Positions 1-12,590 are shown, numbered from the stretch's first letter. The stretch is 64,000 nucleotides of DNA from Haliotis asinina (GCF_037392515.1 NC_090280.1:28959118-29023117); one strand, 5' to 3'. The notes: a model not told the origin generated them from the letters alone. Made by a program: numbers and translations.

Positions 1-1382
1 TGTTCAAAGCTAGTCATTCATTGTTGGAATAACGACAGCAGATGGGTTCTACATCTTTGGTATTGTCATATATTTGCCTGCACAGAATTGCCTGATTGCC
101 ATTTAATGGTTCGCCCATTTCAGAGGAGTTCAACCAGTTGGCTTCCCTTGGAATCCTGGAAATCCTCCCTCTCACCTTTTGAAGCAGATGTTTCTACGGC
201 TGTTTGATCTTTATACTGATTTCACTGTTGCTTAGTGTCTGGTTACAAGTCATGTGAGCAATCGACCCATGTCTTCAGCGCGACGAGCAAACTCATTAGA
301 CTACCCCTCCAACCCATCTCTGTGTGGGATACTTGGTGCGGAGGCTCGTTGTGGCCATTGTCCAAACGGACACACCCAAGCCCTCAACGCCTGTAGAAGC
401 TGTCCTTTAAAATTTCATGAGATACTGTGAATGCATGGAATTAATGTTTGAAGCTTAAAATCATGAACAGTTTAAGTGGAGGTGTAGGCAGAAAGACTGC
501 TGCTGCTGTTGAGATATAGCCAACCAAAGACGTATAAACGTCCTTGAACTAGCACACATACACAATGGAAAACAAAACAAAAGACCTCGAAATAAACACA
601 AATATAAACAACAAATAAACAAAAAGAACACTGTTGGTCATCAGAGAAGGAGAGACCTATTTTGTTTACATGCCTAAGAGTCAAACGGTAAATCTTCTAG
701 CAATACTGACATTACCAACTGGCGTGTTGCATGAGATTGTTTGAACGGTTAGTACTTTTAATGTCCTATCCACAGGCAACATTACACAGCATGAGCTGTT
801 TATAGCAGAAGACAGCAATCCCACCACAATCTGACAGGAAACTCATCACTTGTTCCCTCATACAGGAAACCCAAGTCGTCGCTTATTGGTCACGTCTCGC
901 ACAATCTCACGAGATCTTCATCACGTCATTCTGGGGTAAACTGACTGCAGAAGATATTGCGTGACACTAGATTAATAAACGATGGAGTAATCTGGAAGCT
1001 GAAATCCACGTGGGATGTGTCATGTGACAAATCGACACATTATCTCTGTCTGATTGGTGTGATAGATCGCCGTGGGACAATTGCATCATTAATTCTGATA
1101 ATGGATATATTTGACGTTTTAGTCGTCTTGATGGGATGGGGGTTGATATCGTTTACACACCACAACCAACACATATTACCACTACCACACCAAACGTTCG
1201 ATGCACCATCTGTGGTTTTGGCTTCAGTCTTGCGATATTCGCAGGCTTTGGTTTACTGGTTGGAAAGTAGAGTAAAGGTTAAACAGCGATTGTTTGGATG
1301 AGCGGGTTGATCAGTGATTGTGTGGGTGCGTGAGTGAATCAATGATTGTGTTCATGGTTTTAACCTCCCACTCTTTCTCTTT
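1..1382. other. Non-coding stretch, nothing recognised
   Basis: I see no gene, RNA or repeat family I can name here. A 114-codon open frame at 957-1301 (+) has no recognisable domain, no repeat periodicity and no clear splice context, so I do not call it a gene. Sequence is unique-looking within the window. Confidence 0.5.
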
Positions 1383-1407
1383 CTTCTCTCTCTCCCTCCC
1401 TCCCTCC

Positions 1408-1453
<46 letters not shown>
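1383..1453. repeat. CT dinucleotide microsatellite
   Basis: An almost pure CT/TC tract with a short CCCT-rich lead-in. Open frames across it (poly Ser-Leu one way, poly Arg-Glu the other) are products of the repeat and not genes. Confidence 0.95.
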
Positions 1454-1457
<4 letters not shown>

Positions 1458-3637
1458 GTATTTTGAGCATCGAGCATCGGCCCAGCGAGCATCCAGTGGC
1501 TCTGTCTATGTACTGATCGATTGTCTATAGTCATATCAAATAGCTATTTTATCATGAATTTCGATTATCCGTTGTATCTCTCGCAAAGCTGTCCACTATT
1601 TCTGTAGCGGTTCTGTAACTGGGAAATACAGATTTATAAGACAAATAAGAAGCATTAGTCTTCAAACGTTAACCCTTTAAACATCATGTGCATCGAAAGG
1701 GCTTTAATATGTCGAACACACGTTTTACAATTTTTCAAATGTAACGCCTGGGTTCGTTCGGAACAGCGCTTGGATTCTCTGATCTAATTCATTACAAAAT
1801 CAGAAGCCATTGATGTTTGGGTACCTATTTCCCTGGAGATTGACAACGCAATACACATAGTTTCATTTCACGGTTCCTGATGGCTGGCTAATGGATTTCA
1901 CCGAGCTAGGAACGTCTGGCAGCGGTGTGCACGCCGTTTGAATACTGCACTTGGACACCAACCATAAACACGGGTACTATCGATTTATAAATTGACAATT
2001 TCCTTTCGGGTAAGAAATCAATAGCGTGTAGAGAACATCACGTTTTAATTCATTACACAAGCTTACGAGCACAAGTTGCACTCGTCTTAAACGTGTTACC
2101 AAATATGATTACTGCCATCATCATGGCTGAAACAGTATCTTCTGGCTTCTTCTAATGGGTTGGAATTACAAATCAAAGGGATTGCTCTGAAATGGTCGTA
2201 AAACGTAAATCGTTGTTTTTTAAACTGTCTCTTCATATTTGAATTTTCTTGCAAGATCATCAGTTGGGACGTGTAGTCGGGGGCTCTCGACACATGAACT
2301 ACAATCCAAATTAATAATTAACAGTAACCACAGGCACGCTGATAATACATTGCTTCTTATATGTTTACATATTCCATACTTCTTATCAAGATTCCGGAGG
2401 AGTACAAAACAAGATTAACAGTCATGTGAAAATTTCATACTACTATCGGGTACCCATTTTCTGCGGAGTAGTACTAAGCCGTATTGGAACAATGTCCTCG
2501 AGCTCAATGTTTCCCTGAAGCGCAGTGTACGCTACTTAACTTCGACTGTATGACACAGAACCACGCACAGTCGTTTGTCTACGTCTATTGCACGTCGTAT
2601 TTATTTGGCCACCATCTGGTCATTTACGAATGGATTCGCGGGATCTTTTAAGTGCACAGGGTTGTGTACTGTAAACTATGATTTGTCGTAATACTGGAAG
2701 AGTCTTCACATACAGCTGACTCCAAGGTTTCTACACCCGGTCACAGGATGTCTCGATCCCCACACCTATAGCTCACTGGATCACCAGCCTGGCGCCTTAG
2801 ACAGCTCACTCGCCGCGAGATAAAACACCTGACAGAGAGCATGATAAACCACAAGGTACTATAAAGAATCTGAGCAACCAATTATCATTTAGATCACCCT
2901 TATTCCCCCGAGTATGATGTGAGCGTTCAACCCATATTACGAATAATATTTTTGCTTTCCAATCCTAAATTTTCACAAGTACATGTTTTTAAGGAAAAAA
3001 AGACGACAGTCATCTGTTGCCATTTCCTCTTTAAATAAAACCTTGAAAGATCCCACAGATACGTACTTACCACTCACAGCGTCGCTTAATGCCTGAAGTT
3101 TATATATCACAAGAGTTACAGTGAAGTTCTCATTTGTTAACCACCTGTGTTGCCAGAGGTTGAACATCAATGTCCGAAATAAAAGGGCCCGGAAGTGATA
3201 TAAAAGCAGGCGATGTGCGACTGCCTGGTCACGTGACAAGAATAGATTAACCATGTGTAGGGTTTCAGTATACGGGCATTATACCCGAGTACGGGTACTA
3301 TACCAGTATACAGACGTAAAGGAACTGTTTTTACTTCAAAAAGTAAAAACAAAGTTGAACTGGACAATATGTTTTATTTGGATGCCCTCCATATTCCCAC
3401 ATCCAAGAAGACCTTTCATCTGCGGCCAACCATGTTTTGTCAGGATTTTACCTTTACCTTGACGTTGAGAAAAATCAACACTTCTCTACTAAAACAGGTG
3501 CCAAAAGCTACTGTGATAAACGTCAAGAGTATTTGCATAAATTATGTATATTAGAATGAATGTATCATCCCATTGTCTGTCTACTTAATATATATTTGCA
3601 TTTTTTCATTATGAACCAATGAATCCAGTGATTGACA
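1454..3637. other. Non-coding stretch, nothing recognised
   Basis: No coding sequence, RNA gene or SINE copy found on either strand. Short open frames (under 100 codons) lack conserved motifs. Confidence 0.5.
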
Positions 3638-3725
3638 TTGTGAGCCCCCGTCTACGGTATGACTAAGCCAAGTCAGCGAACCTGACCACCCATTAGTCGC
3701 CCCTTACGGCAAGCATGGGCCGGCT
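3638..3725 (-). mobile_element. SINE-A fragment
   Basis: Matches the tRNA-distal half of the SINE-A family seen more completely near 8.77 and 12.59 kb: the segment reading 'gtcagcgaacctgaccaccc' followed by a TTAGTCGCC block and GGCAAGCATGGG. Truncated; the (TCAC)n tail is absent. Confidence 0.65.
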
Positions 3726-3820
3726 TTTGATTGATCCACGCAACTGTTGCACAATGGCATACATGAACAGAGTCAGCGAGTGTTACATCCTCATGCCGTT
3801 TGTCGCCTTTTAACACGCAT

Positions 3821-3872
3821 GGGTTCGTGAAGACCATGGGTTCGTGAAGACCATTTGTTCGTGAAGACCATG
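3821..3872. repeat. 17-bp tandem repeat, 3 copies
   Basis: Three head-to-tail copies of a 17-bp unit (GGGTTCGTGAAGACCAT and one variant) directly after the SINE-A fragment. Confidence 0.85.
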
Positions 3873-3879
3873 GGCACAT

Positions 3880-4470
3880 AGTGTATGTGATCGAATGTCG
3901 GTCGGCTAAGTCATTTATTGATCTTGAGGCTGGTATTCATAATCGGTGTTTGTCTTCAGCACATAAGTATTTCTATTTAGGGCAAGCATTTAACAAACTT
4001 AATACTGGAGCTGTAACGGGTTTGCAGTAGTTAATATATGTGTGTGTCTGACCGACTGAGGTAGTGTGTTTGTTCGAGTGAACTGATGTGTCTGACGAGA
4101 GAGTTGGTTTGACTGTCCGAAAAAGGTACCGATATTTTATACATATGTCTTAGTGCTGTGTACATTGTGAAACAACATGGCACAATACTAAACCATTCTC
4201 TTATTATTAGCATTATAATTAACATGGTACAGTGTCCAAGGCAATTAGTATGGACGTATTGATAATGGACACTGATCTCAAACACGAAATAGCCTCTACA
4301 ATATTTACCACTTCGCTACATTGTCTGAGTTTGGCTATTGATCATTTGTCATTGTTGTGTACCGAACAGCGTTGACCGTGGATCCGGCCGCCTGTCACGA
4401 GAGCAGTGTATATAGAAATGCGTACCAATGAATAGCCAGTACTTTAATTTGCATACTTAGGCATCAGAAT
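3880..4470. other. Non-coding stretch, nothing recognised
   Basis: No gene or repeat family recognised between the 17-bp array and the AGT microsatellite. Confidence 0.5.
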
Positions 4471-4476
4471 TGTAGT

Positions 4477-4697
4477 CGTAGAAGTGTCTACGTAGTATCA
4501 GCAGTAGCTGCAAGAGTAGTAGTAGCAGTCTCAATAGCAGCAGAAGTAGTAGTGGTAATGGTAGTAGGGGTAGTGGTAACTGTAGCAGTGGCAGTTGTAG
4601 TAGTAGTAATAGTAGTAGTAGTAGTCGTAGTGGCCGTGGCAGTGGTAGTAGTAGTGGTGGTAGTATTAGCAGCAGTAGTAGTAGTAGTAGTAGTAGT

Positions 4698-4732
<35 letters not shown>

Positions 4733-4755
4733 TAATGGTGGTGGTGGTGGTGGTT
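4477..4755. repeat. AGT/AGC trinucleotide microsatellite
   Basis: About 280 bp of imperfect GTA/GCA triplets. It creates long low-complexity open frames in several frames (poly-Leu, poly-Thr, poly-Val), all rejected as genes. Confidence 0.95.
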
Positions 4756-4799
4756 GTATATCGATATAGTACAAGCATCAATCAAAGACAAGGCGTAAA

Positions 4800-5150
4800 A
4801 GCAAAGTGATATGCAAGATGTAGACGGCATCATCGACTCATCACACATGGCTCTCCACTGTCGGCTTCACATCTGTCTTCTATAAAGGACGCTCACAGCG
4901 TCGGTTGTTTGTGTCATGTTCCGATCAGAATCTGGGAATTGCTTTCATAATTAACCTCACGTGGCCAGAACCCCCGATAATGGAAACTGGGATAACCACA
5001 ATCCGCCTGATGGGTTGCTGATAATGAAAGTCTCCCATCAACCCGGAAACGTTTTACCTAACTTGTAGGTTTGACGTACATTTGATCCCGGCAGTTTGCC
5101 TGACGCCCCAGTGGATTACACCAGATGATGACTACAATGTCCGAATATCA
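4800..5150. other. Non-coding stretch, nothing recognised
   Basis: Between two microsatellites; no gene, RNA or mobile element identified. Confidence 0.5.
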
Positions 5151-5152
5151 TT

Positions 5153-5188
5153 CTGTAGCTGTAGCTGTAGCTGTAGCTGTAGCTGTAT
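5153..5188. repeat. CTGTAG hexanucleotide repeat
   Basis: About six perfect copies of CTGTAG. Short microsatellite with no associated feature. Confidence 0.9.
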
Positions 5189-5448
5189 CAAGTGGCTATA
5201 CATTGTAATGAGCATTTAAGTCAGGGAATTATCAGCTGGTCGTAATGGTTCCTTAAGTACCATATGTGTGATTGTGGGCTCCATGTTGTTTAGATAAACT
5301 GTCTGTGGCGTACTATTTGACATAGTGCTTTCTTCAGTCCTTTCACCAATCAACAGATAGCACATAAATACTGATGGTAGTCACGCACCTATACTGGCGT
5401 ACGGAAGAAAGTCCACACCTGCTTTCGGAACATTTCGGAAAGAGTTAT

Positions 5449-5590
5449 ATTATGACTGTAGCGCAGTGGTTAAAGTGTTCGCTCGTCACGCCAAAGGAGT
5501 ACATTGTGTGAAGCCCAATTGTGGTGTCCCCTGTCGTGACTTTCTTGGAATATTGCTAAAAGCGGCGTAAAATCCAACTCACTACATTAT
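5449..5590 (+). mobile_element. SINE-B copy, tRNA-derived head
   Basis: Plus-orientation copy. The head contains an A-box-like TAGCGCAGTGG followed by TTAAAGTGTTCGCTCGTCACG, typical of a tRNA-derived pol III promoter. The body is diverged, and the copy ends in GCTAAAAGCGGCGTAAAATC-type sequence plus CTCAC, the tail shared with other SINEs in the window. The B box is decayed in this copy. Confidence 0.75.
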
Positions 5591-6015
5591 GATGTAGAAT
5601 GTTTGTGAGAAATGTCATTAAAATCAAGTTTTTTGAACGCACTTGCATGATATGAACCAACAATATTAAACACAGTCAGTTTGACTGTATATATCATTAT
5701 ACATTAACAAGCCAAGGTTACCAGCTGCCAACCGAGAACAAACTGCTGGGATGTTGCAGATGGGTACTTCAAATGGCCATACTTAGAAAACGCTCGGCAG
5801 TTCAAGGTAGACCACATTCGGGGACACATCAACACACCAGTTAGACAGTCCCAATTCTGGGAGACTGAAGGTGACCATCTCGACTGATGAGCACCACCTG
5901 CAGTATCTGCGCTACCGGATGTCCACAGTAACGTCACCAGTATCTATAGCGTTCGTCCCCCATGTTAGCAGGAGCACAATGACCAGACGTTAGCATGGAG
6001 TCTGTATTCAGTCAC
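5591..6015. other. Non-coding stretch, nothing recognised
   Basis: A 77-codon open frame on the minus strand at 5704-5937 has no motif I recognise. Nothing else seen. Confidence 0.4.
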
Positions 6016-6640
6016 GGGTAATGGTCCTGCCTGTTACATTGATGCTGAACACCTCCAGCTGATTGTCCTGCTTTACTGCGGTGGCGGTAGTTGTGGTGGT
6101 AGTGGTGGTGTCGAACACCTAGAGCTAATTGCCCTGCTTTACTGCGGTGGTGTTGAACACCTAGAGCTAATTGCCCTGCTTTACTGCGGTGGTGTTGAAC
6201 ACCTACAGCTAATTGCCCTGCTTTACTGCGGTGGTGGTAGTTGTGGTGGTAGTTGTGGTGGTGTTGAACACCTACAGTTAATTGCCCTGCTTTACTGCGG
6301 TGGTGGTAATTGTGGTGGTAGTGGTGGTGCTGAACACCTTCAGTTAACTGTCCTGCTTTATTGTGGTGGAGTGGATCACCTCCAGCTGAGTGTCCTGCTT
6401 TACTGTGGTGGTACCGAACATTTACAGATTTGTCCTTCTTTACTGTGATGGTGCTAAACACCTACAGCTAAATGTCCTGCTTTACTGTGGTGGTGGTGTC
6501 AAACACCTACAGTTAATTGTCCCGGGTTTTGGGCACCCAGATCTCATGCTTTACTGTGATGGTGCAGAAAATATACACCTAATTGTTCTGCTTTACTGCG
6601 ATGGTGTTGAACATTTACATCTACATCTAAAGCCCCTAGT
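6016..6640. repeat. 42-bp minisatellite, degenerate
   Basis: More than ten imperfect copies of a unit around GTTGAACACCTACAGCTAA / CCCTGCTTTACTGCGGTGG. The cleanest copies have 42-bp spacing (6135, 6177, 6219); other units are lengthened by GGTGGTAGT insertions. Because 42 is divisible by three, both strands stay open for 90-150 codons with a 14-residue periodicity; I regard this as a by-product of the repeat. Confidence 0.85.
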
Positions 6641-6659
6641 TCATAAGACTCGTGACAAG

Positions 6660-7070
6660 ATAAATCAATAACTGTATATTCAAAAAATTATTTTCAGTTA
6701 AGTTTACCAGCTGCCCTGGGGATCAAGTTGCTTTCTGCCAGTTTTATAGACGGATGTTGTAAAACAAAAAAAAAAAGAAAGAAATGTGAAATGATATAAA
6801 AGGCCTTGCCAATAATGCTATCGTACCTAACTGAATCAACAATAACATTGCAGGATCAAACGACACGTCGAGGTTCTATCGATAACAAATCTTCCTTGAG
6901 CTAGCGAAATTGGCAAAAGCCATTATTGAAAGATATCTGTTTACGGAAAGCACACGAGCTTAATTCGTATTTCTTGTTACAAGAGAAGGTCCGTTCAGGA
7001 AACAAACAAGGAAATGTTGGCTCATGAACAGGAAACATTCAGCATCACACAGTTAATATCGTGACACAGT
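6660..7070. other. Non-coding stretch, nothing recognised
   Basis: AT-rich sequence without gene or repeat signatures beyond a short A-rich run near 6766-6783. Confidence 0.5.
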
Positions 7071-7073
7071 ATA

Positions 7074-7170
7074 TGCGTGCAAGTATGTGTGCGTGCAAGT
7101 ATGTGTGCGTGCAAATATGTGTGCGTGCAAGTATGTGTGCGTGCAAGTATGTGTGCGTGCAAGTGTGCGA
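7074..7170. repeat. 16-bp tandem repeat (GTGCAAGTATGTGTGC)
   Basis: Five to six head-to-tail copies of a 16-bp GTGCAAGTATGTGTGC unit with single-base variants. Confidence 0.9.
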
Positions 7171-7171
7171 G

Positions 7172-7620
7172 CTTATATGTGCGTGCGTGGCTCTTCATAC
7201 ACGACTGGAATGATGAAATGATGATAAATAGTTTGTTGCACAGATTTACCGGCTGTACAATGTTTACATAGGGGCTCACATGCTCCGACTTCTCATCCGG
7301 TGTCAGTCTGCTCTAGTGTCAAAACATGCAAGTTTCTCCACTGTATGAACATTACGTCAACATGGACTCACAAAAATGTGTTAATGAATAATGACAACCA
7401 GCTGTCATTTTGTCGAAAACGAACCCCAAATAATACTTTATAAAAGCGTGAGATTATAGGTCATATCAAGAGTGAAGTTTTGTTTTCAGACAATCCTTAT
7501 GATATTTTGTTTGTGTAAAACAAGGGTAAAAGAACTTATTCCGGGTTGTGGGTGTATTGGTTGGGGCGAGCTGGAGAGATTACCACTAGCCTGCTTGGTG
7601 TGTCCTTCATGTGCTGAATT
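7172..7620. other. Non-coding stretch, nothing recognised
   Basis: No gene, RNA or repeat recognised before the SINE-B copy. Confidence 0.5.
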
Positions 7621-7623
7621 GGG

Positions 7624-7795
7624 TGAGTGAGTGAATTTAGTTTTACGCCGCATTTTTCAATATTCAATCAATATCAAGCCGGAGAATACCGCAAACAGGA
7701 TTCAAAATATGCACCCATATGTGGAATCGAACCCAGGTCTTTGGCGTGACGCACTAACGCTTTAAATAACTACTAGGCTACCCCACCGCCCACAG
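7624..7795 (-). mobile_element. SINE-B copy, tRNA-derived head
   Basis: On the minus strand the 5' end reads GGGGTAGCCTAGTAG (A box), then a GTCACGCCAAAGACC segment and GGTTCGATTCC (intact B box), i.e. a tRNA-like head. The body runs to GCGGCGTAAAACTAAATTCAC with a TCAC tail at 7624. The best preserved pol III promoter of this family in the window. Confidence 0.85.
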
Positions 7796-7799
7796 GTGT

Positions 7800-8338
7800 T
7801 GAAAGGGTAAGATGAGTGGTGGTTTGATTGGACGATCTTCGTACCGTTATCCAGAGAAACGTCGACAACGCCACCTTGAGTTACGTCTTGGCTTTATACG
7901 ACAGCTCCTCCTCTTTAGTGATAACATTCAATATTCCAACCACATTCGGTATCCATGTATTCTACCAGGACACACTTTCGAGAGGACTCTCCGCGAAAAT
8001 ACAGTGTTGTCACACTTATCGTAACAATGGCCTATTTAACTCATATGGAAAAACGCACTCAAAGCAGGGCTGCAATAACAATGTGTTGTCATTTACGTAG
8101 ACACTACTGCAGAAATTACAAGCACAATGGCTGCAGAGATCTTCCATGTCTATGTTATATAGACAGAAAATATTCATGTAATTATGAATCAGTAAACGTT
8201 TCATGAACATACAACTGTGTTTCTTAGGGTATGACACTTCACGCTTTTGTCATGCCTTGGTATGGGGGAACTTTGACATCAGCAGAACAGAACGCCTACC
8301 TTATTTACAAACAAACAAGCCATAAACATATAAACTTT
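7800..8338. other. Non-coding stretch, overlapping short open frames
   Basis: Open frames of 70-90 codons overlap here on both strands without recognisable domains or coding bias; no gene called. Confidence 0.4.
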
Positions 8339-8339
8339 T

Positions 8340-8465
8340 CTCTTGGACCAAACGACAGTAGCCGCTCTTGGACCAACTGATATTAGCATCTCGTGAAGCA
8401 GCTGACAGTCGCCTGTCTTGGACCATTTGACAGCTACCATCTTGGAACAACTGGCAGTCGCCTCA
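8340..8465. repeat. Degenerate ~30-bp repeat (ACAGTCGCC ... CTTGGACCA)
   Basis: Four or five diverged units alternating CTTGGACCA and GACAGTCGCC-like words. The same words recur at 9060-9330 and 12860-12990, each time beside a SINE-A copy. Confidence 0.65.
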
Positions 8466-8469
8466 TAAT

Positions 8470-8765
8470 CTCTACCCTGTTTACATACGAACTAGGTACA
8501 GTGTACTACCCGTAAACTGTACTGGTGTCAATAAAGAGATGCATCGACACATTCGAAACACTCTCTAAAACATGAACAGTTCTACTTAAATATTTATCAC
8601 GTCCGTGACGTTTAGCAATATTTATGTTTCGCACAACTTGTGAAGCAATAGGGACGCGAAGTCATGTAGTGTAGATGCATTCATTGTGGTATATAGGTCG
8701 TGAACGTCAATAATAGATAGCAGCAATCACCATAACATCAGTAATTGCCGTTGTCTACTAATAAC
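8470..8765. other. Non-coding stretch, nothing recognised
   Basis: No gene or repeat family recognised. Confidence 0.45.
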
Positions 8766-8768
8766 CCG

Positions 8769-9045
8769 TGAGTGAGTCTGAGTGAGTTTAGTTTTACGCC
8801 ACACCCAGCATTATTCCAGCTATGTGGCGGCAGTCTGTAAATAATCGAGTCTGGACCAGACAATCCAGAGACCACCAACATGAGCATGGATCTGCGCAGT
8901 TGGGAACCGATGACATGTGTCAACCGAGTCAGCGAGCCTGACCACCAGATCCCGTTAGTCGCCTCTTAGGACAAGCATTGTCGCCTTTTATGGCAAGCAT
9001 AGATTGATGAAGGCCTATTCTACCCCGTGACCTTCACGTTACACT
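8769..9045 (-). mobile_element. SINE-A copy
   Basis: Nearly complete member of the commonest repeat here. In its own (minus) direction it runs from a GTGAAGGTC start, through GGCAAGCA, GGTGGTCAGGCTCGCTGAC, CATCGGTTCCCA, CTGGATTGTCTGGTCCAGAC and ATAGCTGGAATAATGCTGG, to GGCGTAAAACTAAACTCAC and a TCAC tail. I could not make out clear A and B boxes, so the tRNA origin of SINE-A is unproven. Confidence 0.85.
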
Positions 9046-9059
9046 AATAACCCGTGACT

Positions 9060-9330
9060 AAGGGGCCAGATGAGAGTCGCCACCCTTGGATCTTGCCATT
9101 GTTTGATTAATGCTAATGACAGTTGGCATTCTTGGAAAATGACAGTCGCCAACTTTAAGTCAAATGACATTTGACATCCTTGGTGCAAATGACCGTTGAC
9201 ATGCTTGGATCAAATGACCCTTGGAACTAATGACATTTGGACAAATGAAAGTCGCCACTATTTCGGCAAATGACAGTCGCCACGACGTCGACAAATGACA
9301 GTCGCCACTACTTGGACAAATGGCAACAGT
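9060..9330. repeat. Degenerate ~28-bp repeat (AAATGACAGTCGCCAC)
   Basis: Eight or so diverged units built on AAATGACAGTCGCCAC and CTTGGACAAATGAC. It abuts the SINE-A end at 9045, as the similar array at 12860 abuts the SINE at 12854. Confidence 0.7.
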
Positions 9331-9334
9331 TAAC

Positions 9335-11860
9335 TACAATAATATCATAACACATAAACCGAATGATCAATTCGAGAGTAAAATTGTCATTGAAGCATTT
9401 CTGACCTTGCAGATGATTCTGTGCTTGAAAGGTTTGTGGTTAGGCTATAGTGATCATACTGTTTTACATTACCTTACACATTTTAACAATAGATTGTAAG
9501 TACATTTAAGGGTTTTATCGGAGAATATTTTCACAAAGAGTCACTATATTCAAAGAATGCTGTATTCAAACGTCAACCTTGACCTTATACAATGACGTTT
9601 CGTTTAGCGTGTAAGATTGTGATGACATAACGTAACCGCAAGTACCACGTTATATTTATACGCTCACTCCCGTTACGTAATGTTTGAATACTGTTAGCTA
9701 CTCTCATAATAATAACTCGTTTATCTGACGGGTCTGATTTGTAATTTGTATATTCATACTGAGCAGGTTACCAGATCTTCATGTATCCTAATGGTTTTAT
9801 GAAGCTCCATCCGTTTCCGGATTCCTACATTGGTTTCATTAAATCATGTAACCAAAACAATCATCACGAGATTGACACAAGTGAATGGACTGGTAAAATG
9901 ACTGACTGCATTGCACGAACTCCCATGTAGTTAAACGTGGAATGCCAGAACAAATTGAAATTCCTCATTGCTTACCTTTTTCTAGTGATGATAGTGCCCG
10001 ACCACCGACGCGTCCTGTAGCAGTATCAGCTGACCACTTGATACGATGTCGGAGTTAGTCCCTCCAACTGATAGTTACCCTACGACCGCCTCCCACCACG
10101 TGTCGTTCCTCCGTGGCCATTGATCTACAACATCTCACTTCCAGCCAACCCGCCGCACTGCATTACCGAGCTGGTAGCAATTCCGTTATGTGTAAACTGT
10201 TTCAGCGCGAGTTACATGCTTCTACAGCGCGGTGCTTCTATGTAGCTAGGCGTTCTTCATTACCACATGACTGCTGAGGGATGCCACACTATGTTGCTAT
10301 GCATACCTATCATAGATGTGTTCGGTTCCCTACAAGAAGTGAGCAGTATGACTTGGAGACAAAGAAATTAAAACGAGCTGCGTTTACACAGAGTGGCTAA
10401 CGTCACGGACGTTACAGAGTTAACGATGTTAGACGTGATGTGTAGATAAAACTCGCTAGTTCAATTCGGCCTCTTCCACTGAACTAAGTGAAGTGTTAAC
10501 ACTTTGAAATAGCTAATATTGATTTACAGGAGTTTCAATGTTTGTTGTGACGGAATGATGTGTTGCCAAATACATCACTACTTACAATACCTGCTTATGT
10601 TGTCTGTTGTGTTCTATCATTCTTTGCATAGCTCAAATAGCATCAAATAGAACAATGCTATGCTGACAGTTCGGTGCCAAGGTAGGTTAAAAAGTACAAC
10701 CCAAAGAGTTTGCGTGCTCTGTGAACGGCGTGTATCACCCCCCAAAACAAACTATCTATGTCTGCAAAACTTTGGTTACATTATTCTCAACTAATGACAC
10801 TAAAGAAATTATCAGTTTATCAACATGTGTATCAAAAGTATCATCCCTTAAAACAAAACATAAACGTAGCCTAGTCACTGCCATCCAGTAGTGTAGGTTT
10901 GCATTTACATATGAAAGGTATTATGTATTGTTATATATATTTCCATTTGTTTTTGTACGAAACATATTTGCATTCGCTCGTGGTTATGTGAGAATGAATG
11001 ATTGACTGTTTGATTGTTTGATTGTTAAACAAACAAACAAAATCAAAATTAAAGGCTTTATATGAACCGAGTGCATATCCAACCATCACTTTTGGGGCAT
11101 CAGACGGGGTAATCTCCGCTGGTGACAATGGGCAAAATTAGCTTGAGCACTGTCACCAAGTATCGCTCGTTGACAATTCTTCATGCCGACGTTAAGGGAA
11201 GACATTCCTCCATTTGCTATTGTTAATTATACGATCATGTTACTGACTCCAAAAGGGAACAGTCCGATTTGCTCCAAACTGCAGTCTAGCTCGAAATCAA
11301 ATAAACATAGATGAAACGCTGATCAAAACATAATCAAAACATCAGATGTACTCTGTGTGGTATTTATGTCACAAAATTAATCAGTAATTATATGAAATAC
11401 TGACACAGTTCTCAATTTGTTACACGAGAGTTATGCACAGAAAGGAACAGCCAGACGTTCGAGAAGCACTTGCGCAAGTGGAAAGTAATTAATGAATTTA
11501 CCTGTGCTTTGCCATTGAGTGTTATATGTTTATTAGTTTTCGTGTTAGATTGCAATTCGCCGATCTGCTTTTGAGTCAAACGGACTGTAAGTGAGTGATC
11601 CAAACCCAGAAAGACCTTCAACAGCACCCACTTGTTCTCAAATCCACCATGAGACATATCAAGGTCAAAGCATCCTTGAGGATGCTTCCTTTGACACTGT
11701 TATGGACATCGGAGTCAAGGGGGTAAAAGACCCTCGAGGTGCATCCACCAACAGGAAGACCTTCATCTGCCCCTACTAAGGAAGAATGCAGACATTGACA
11801 CCCAGTGATAACCCAAAGCTAAGTTTTTAAACATCAGACAAAAACATTTTTTCTCAAGTA
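9335..11860. other. Non-coding stretch, nothing recognised
   Basis: About 2.5 kb of unique-looking AT-rich sequence. No SINE, LINE or RNA gene seen, and no open frame with recognisable domains. It could be intronic or intergenic; the sequence gives no way to tell. Confidence 0.5.
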
Positions 11861-11897
11861 CATCATGAAACATCTCCAACTACAACATATATTGAGT

Positions 11898-12016
11898 GTG
11901 ATGCTGATTGATTTGACTGTCTGGAGAGCCTGGAGGGTGATGCTGATTGATTTGACTGTCTGGAGAGCCTGGAGGGTGATGCTGATTGATTTGACTGTCT
12001 GGAGAGCCTGGAGGGT
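11898..12016. repeat. 39-bp tandem repeat, 3 copies
   Basis: Three almost identical 39-bp units beginning GTGATGCTGATTGATTTGAC. In one plus frame (11865-12065) they encode a repeated 13-residue block (VMLIDLTVWRAWR), but flanking sequence gives no gene support. Confidence 0.9.
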
Positions 12017-12069
12017 GGTGATGCAGGCTAAGGATGACCTTCAACTAAATTACATAATGCAGTAGGCAT

Positions 12070-12588
12070 CTCTCACACAAATGTGTACTGTCTGACCAGT
12101 ACGATATATTGCCTATAGCAAGTGCTTCCCAACCATGACACACATCACAAAGAAGTTTATTGCACCACTTTACTCCTTCTTCGATAGCGGTGTTCAAATA
12201 AAGTACATGTGCACACAAACCGGTGACGTCATATTCACTCTCCTGACGTCTTTACTGCTGAAATGTTCGCAGGCCAATATACTACAGAGCTACAAGTTAC
12301 CACACTGTTATGGGTACTAACTAATGTAACAAGTCATTCCGTAAAGACAACGCATAGTTCTTGTGGGAACGAAGACCCATGTAGATGTTCCTACATAGTA
12401 CGTGCACAAACGCACGCACACATACAAACATACCAAGACAAACACCTATATCCCCTGCACGTTGTTTACATTCGAAGTGAATATCGGGGAAAGAAATTAA
12501 ATGTAACTTGCGGTCATCTGAAAATCTTGAACAATGTAACTTTGTTCTATATGCTAGAGTTGTTACGCTCCTAACCTGGTATGGGTAT
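12070..12588. other. Non-coding stretch, nothing recognised
   Basis: A 103-codon plus-strand open frame at 12263-12574 lacks motifs and is not called. Confidence 0.4.
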
Positions 12589-12590
12589 AG

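Noticed and set aside
957-1301. 114-codon plus-strand open frame
   Set aside because: No domain, no repeat in the window, no splice or promoter context; length is within chance expectation for 64 kb.
1318-1534. Overlapping Ser/Leu-rich and Arg/Glu-rich frames
   Set aside because: Produced by the CT microsatellite; no conserved sequence outside it.
4457-4809. Long open frames of poly-Leu, poly-Thr and poly-Val on both strands
   Set aside because: They are translations of the AGT/AGC microsatellite in different frames, with no flanking coding signal.
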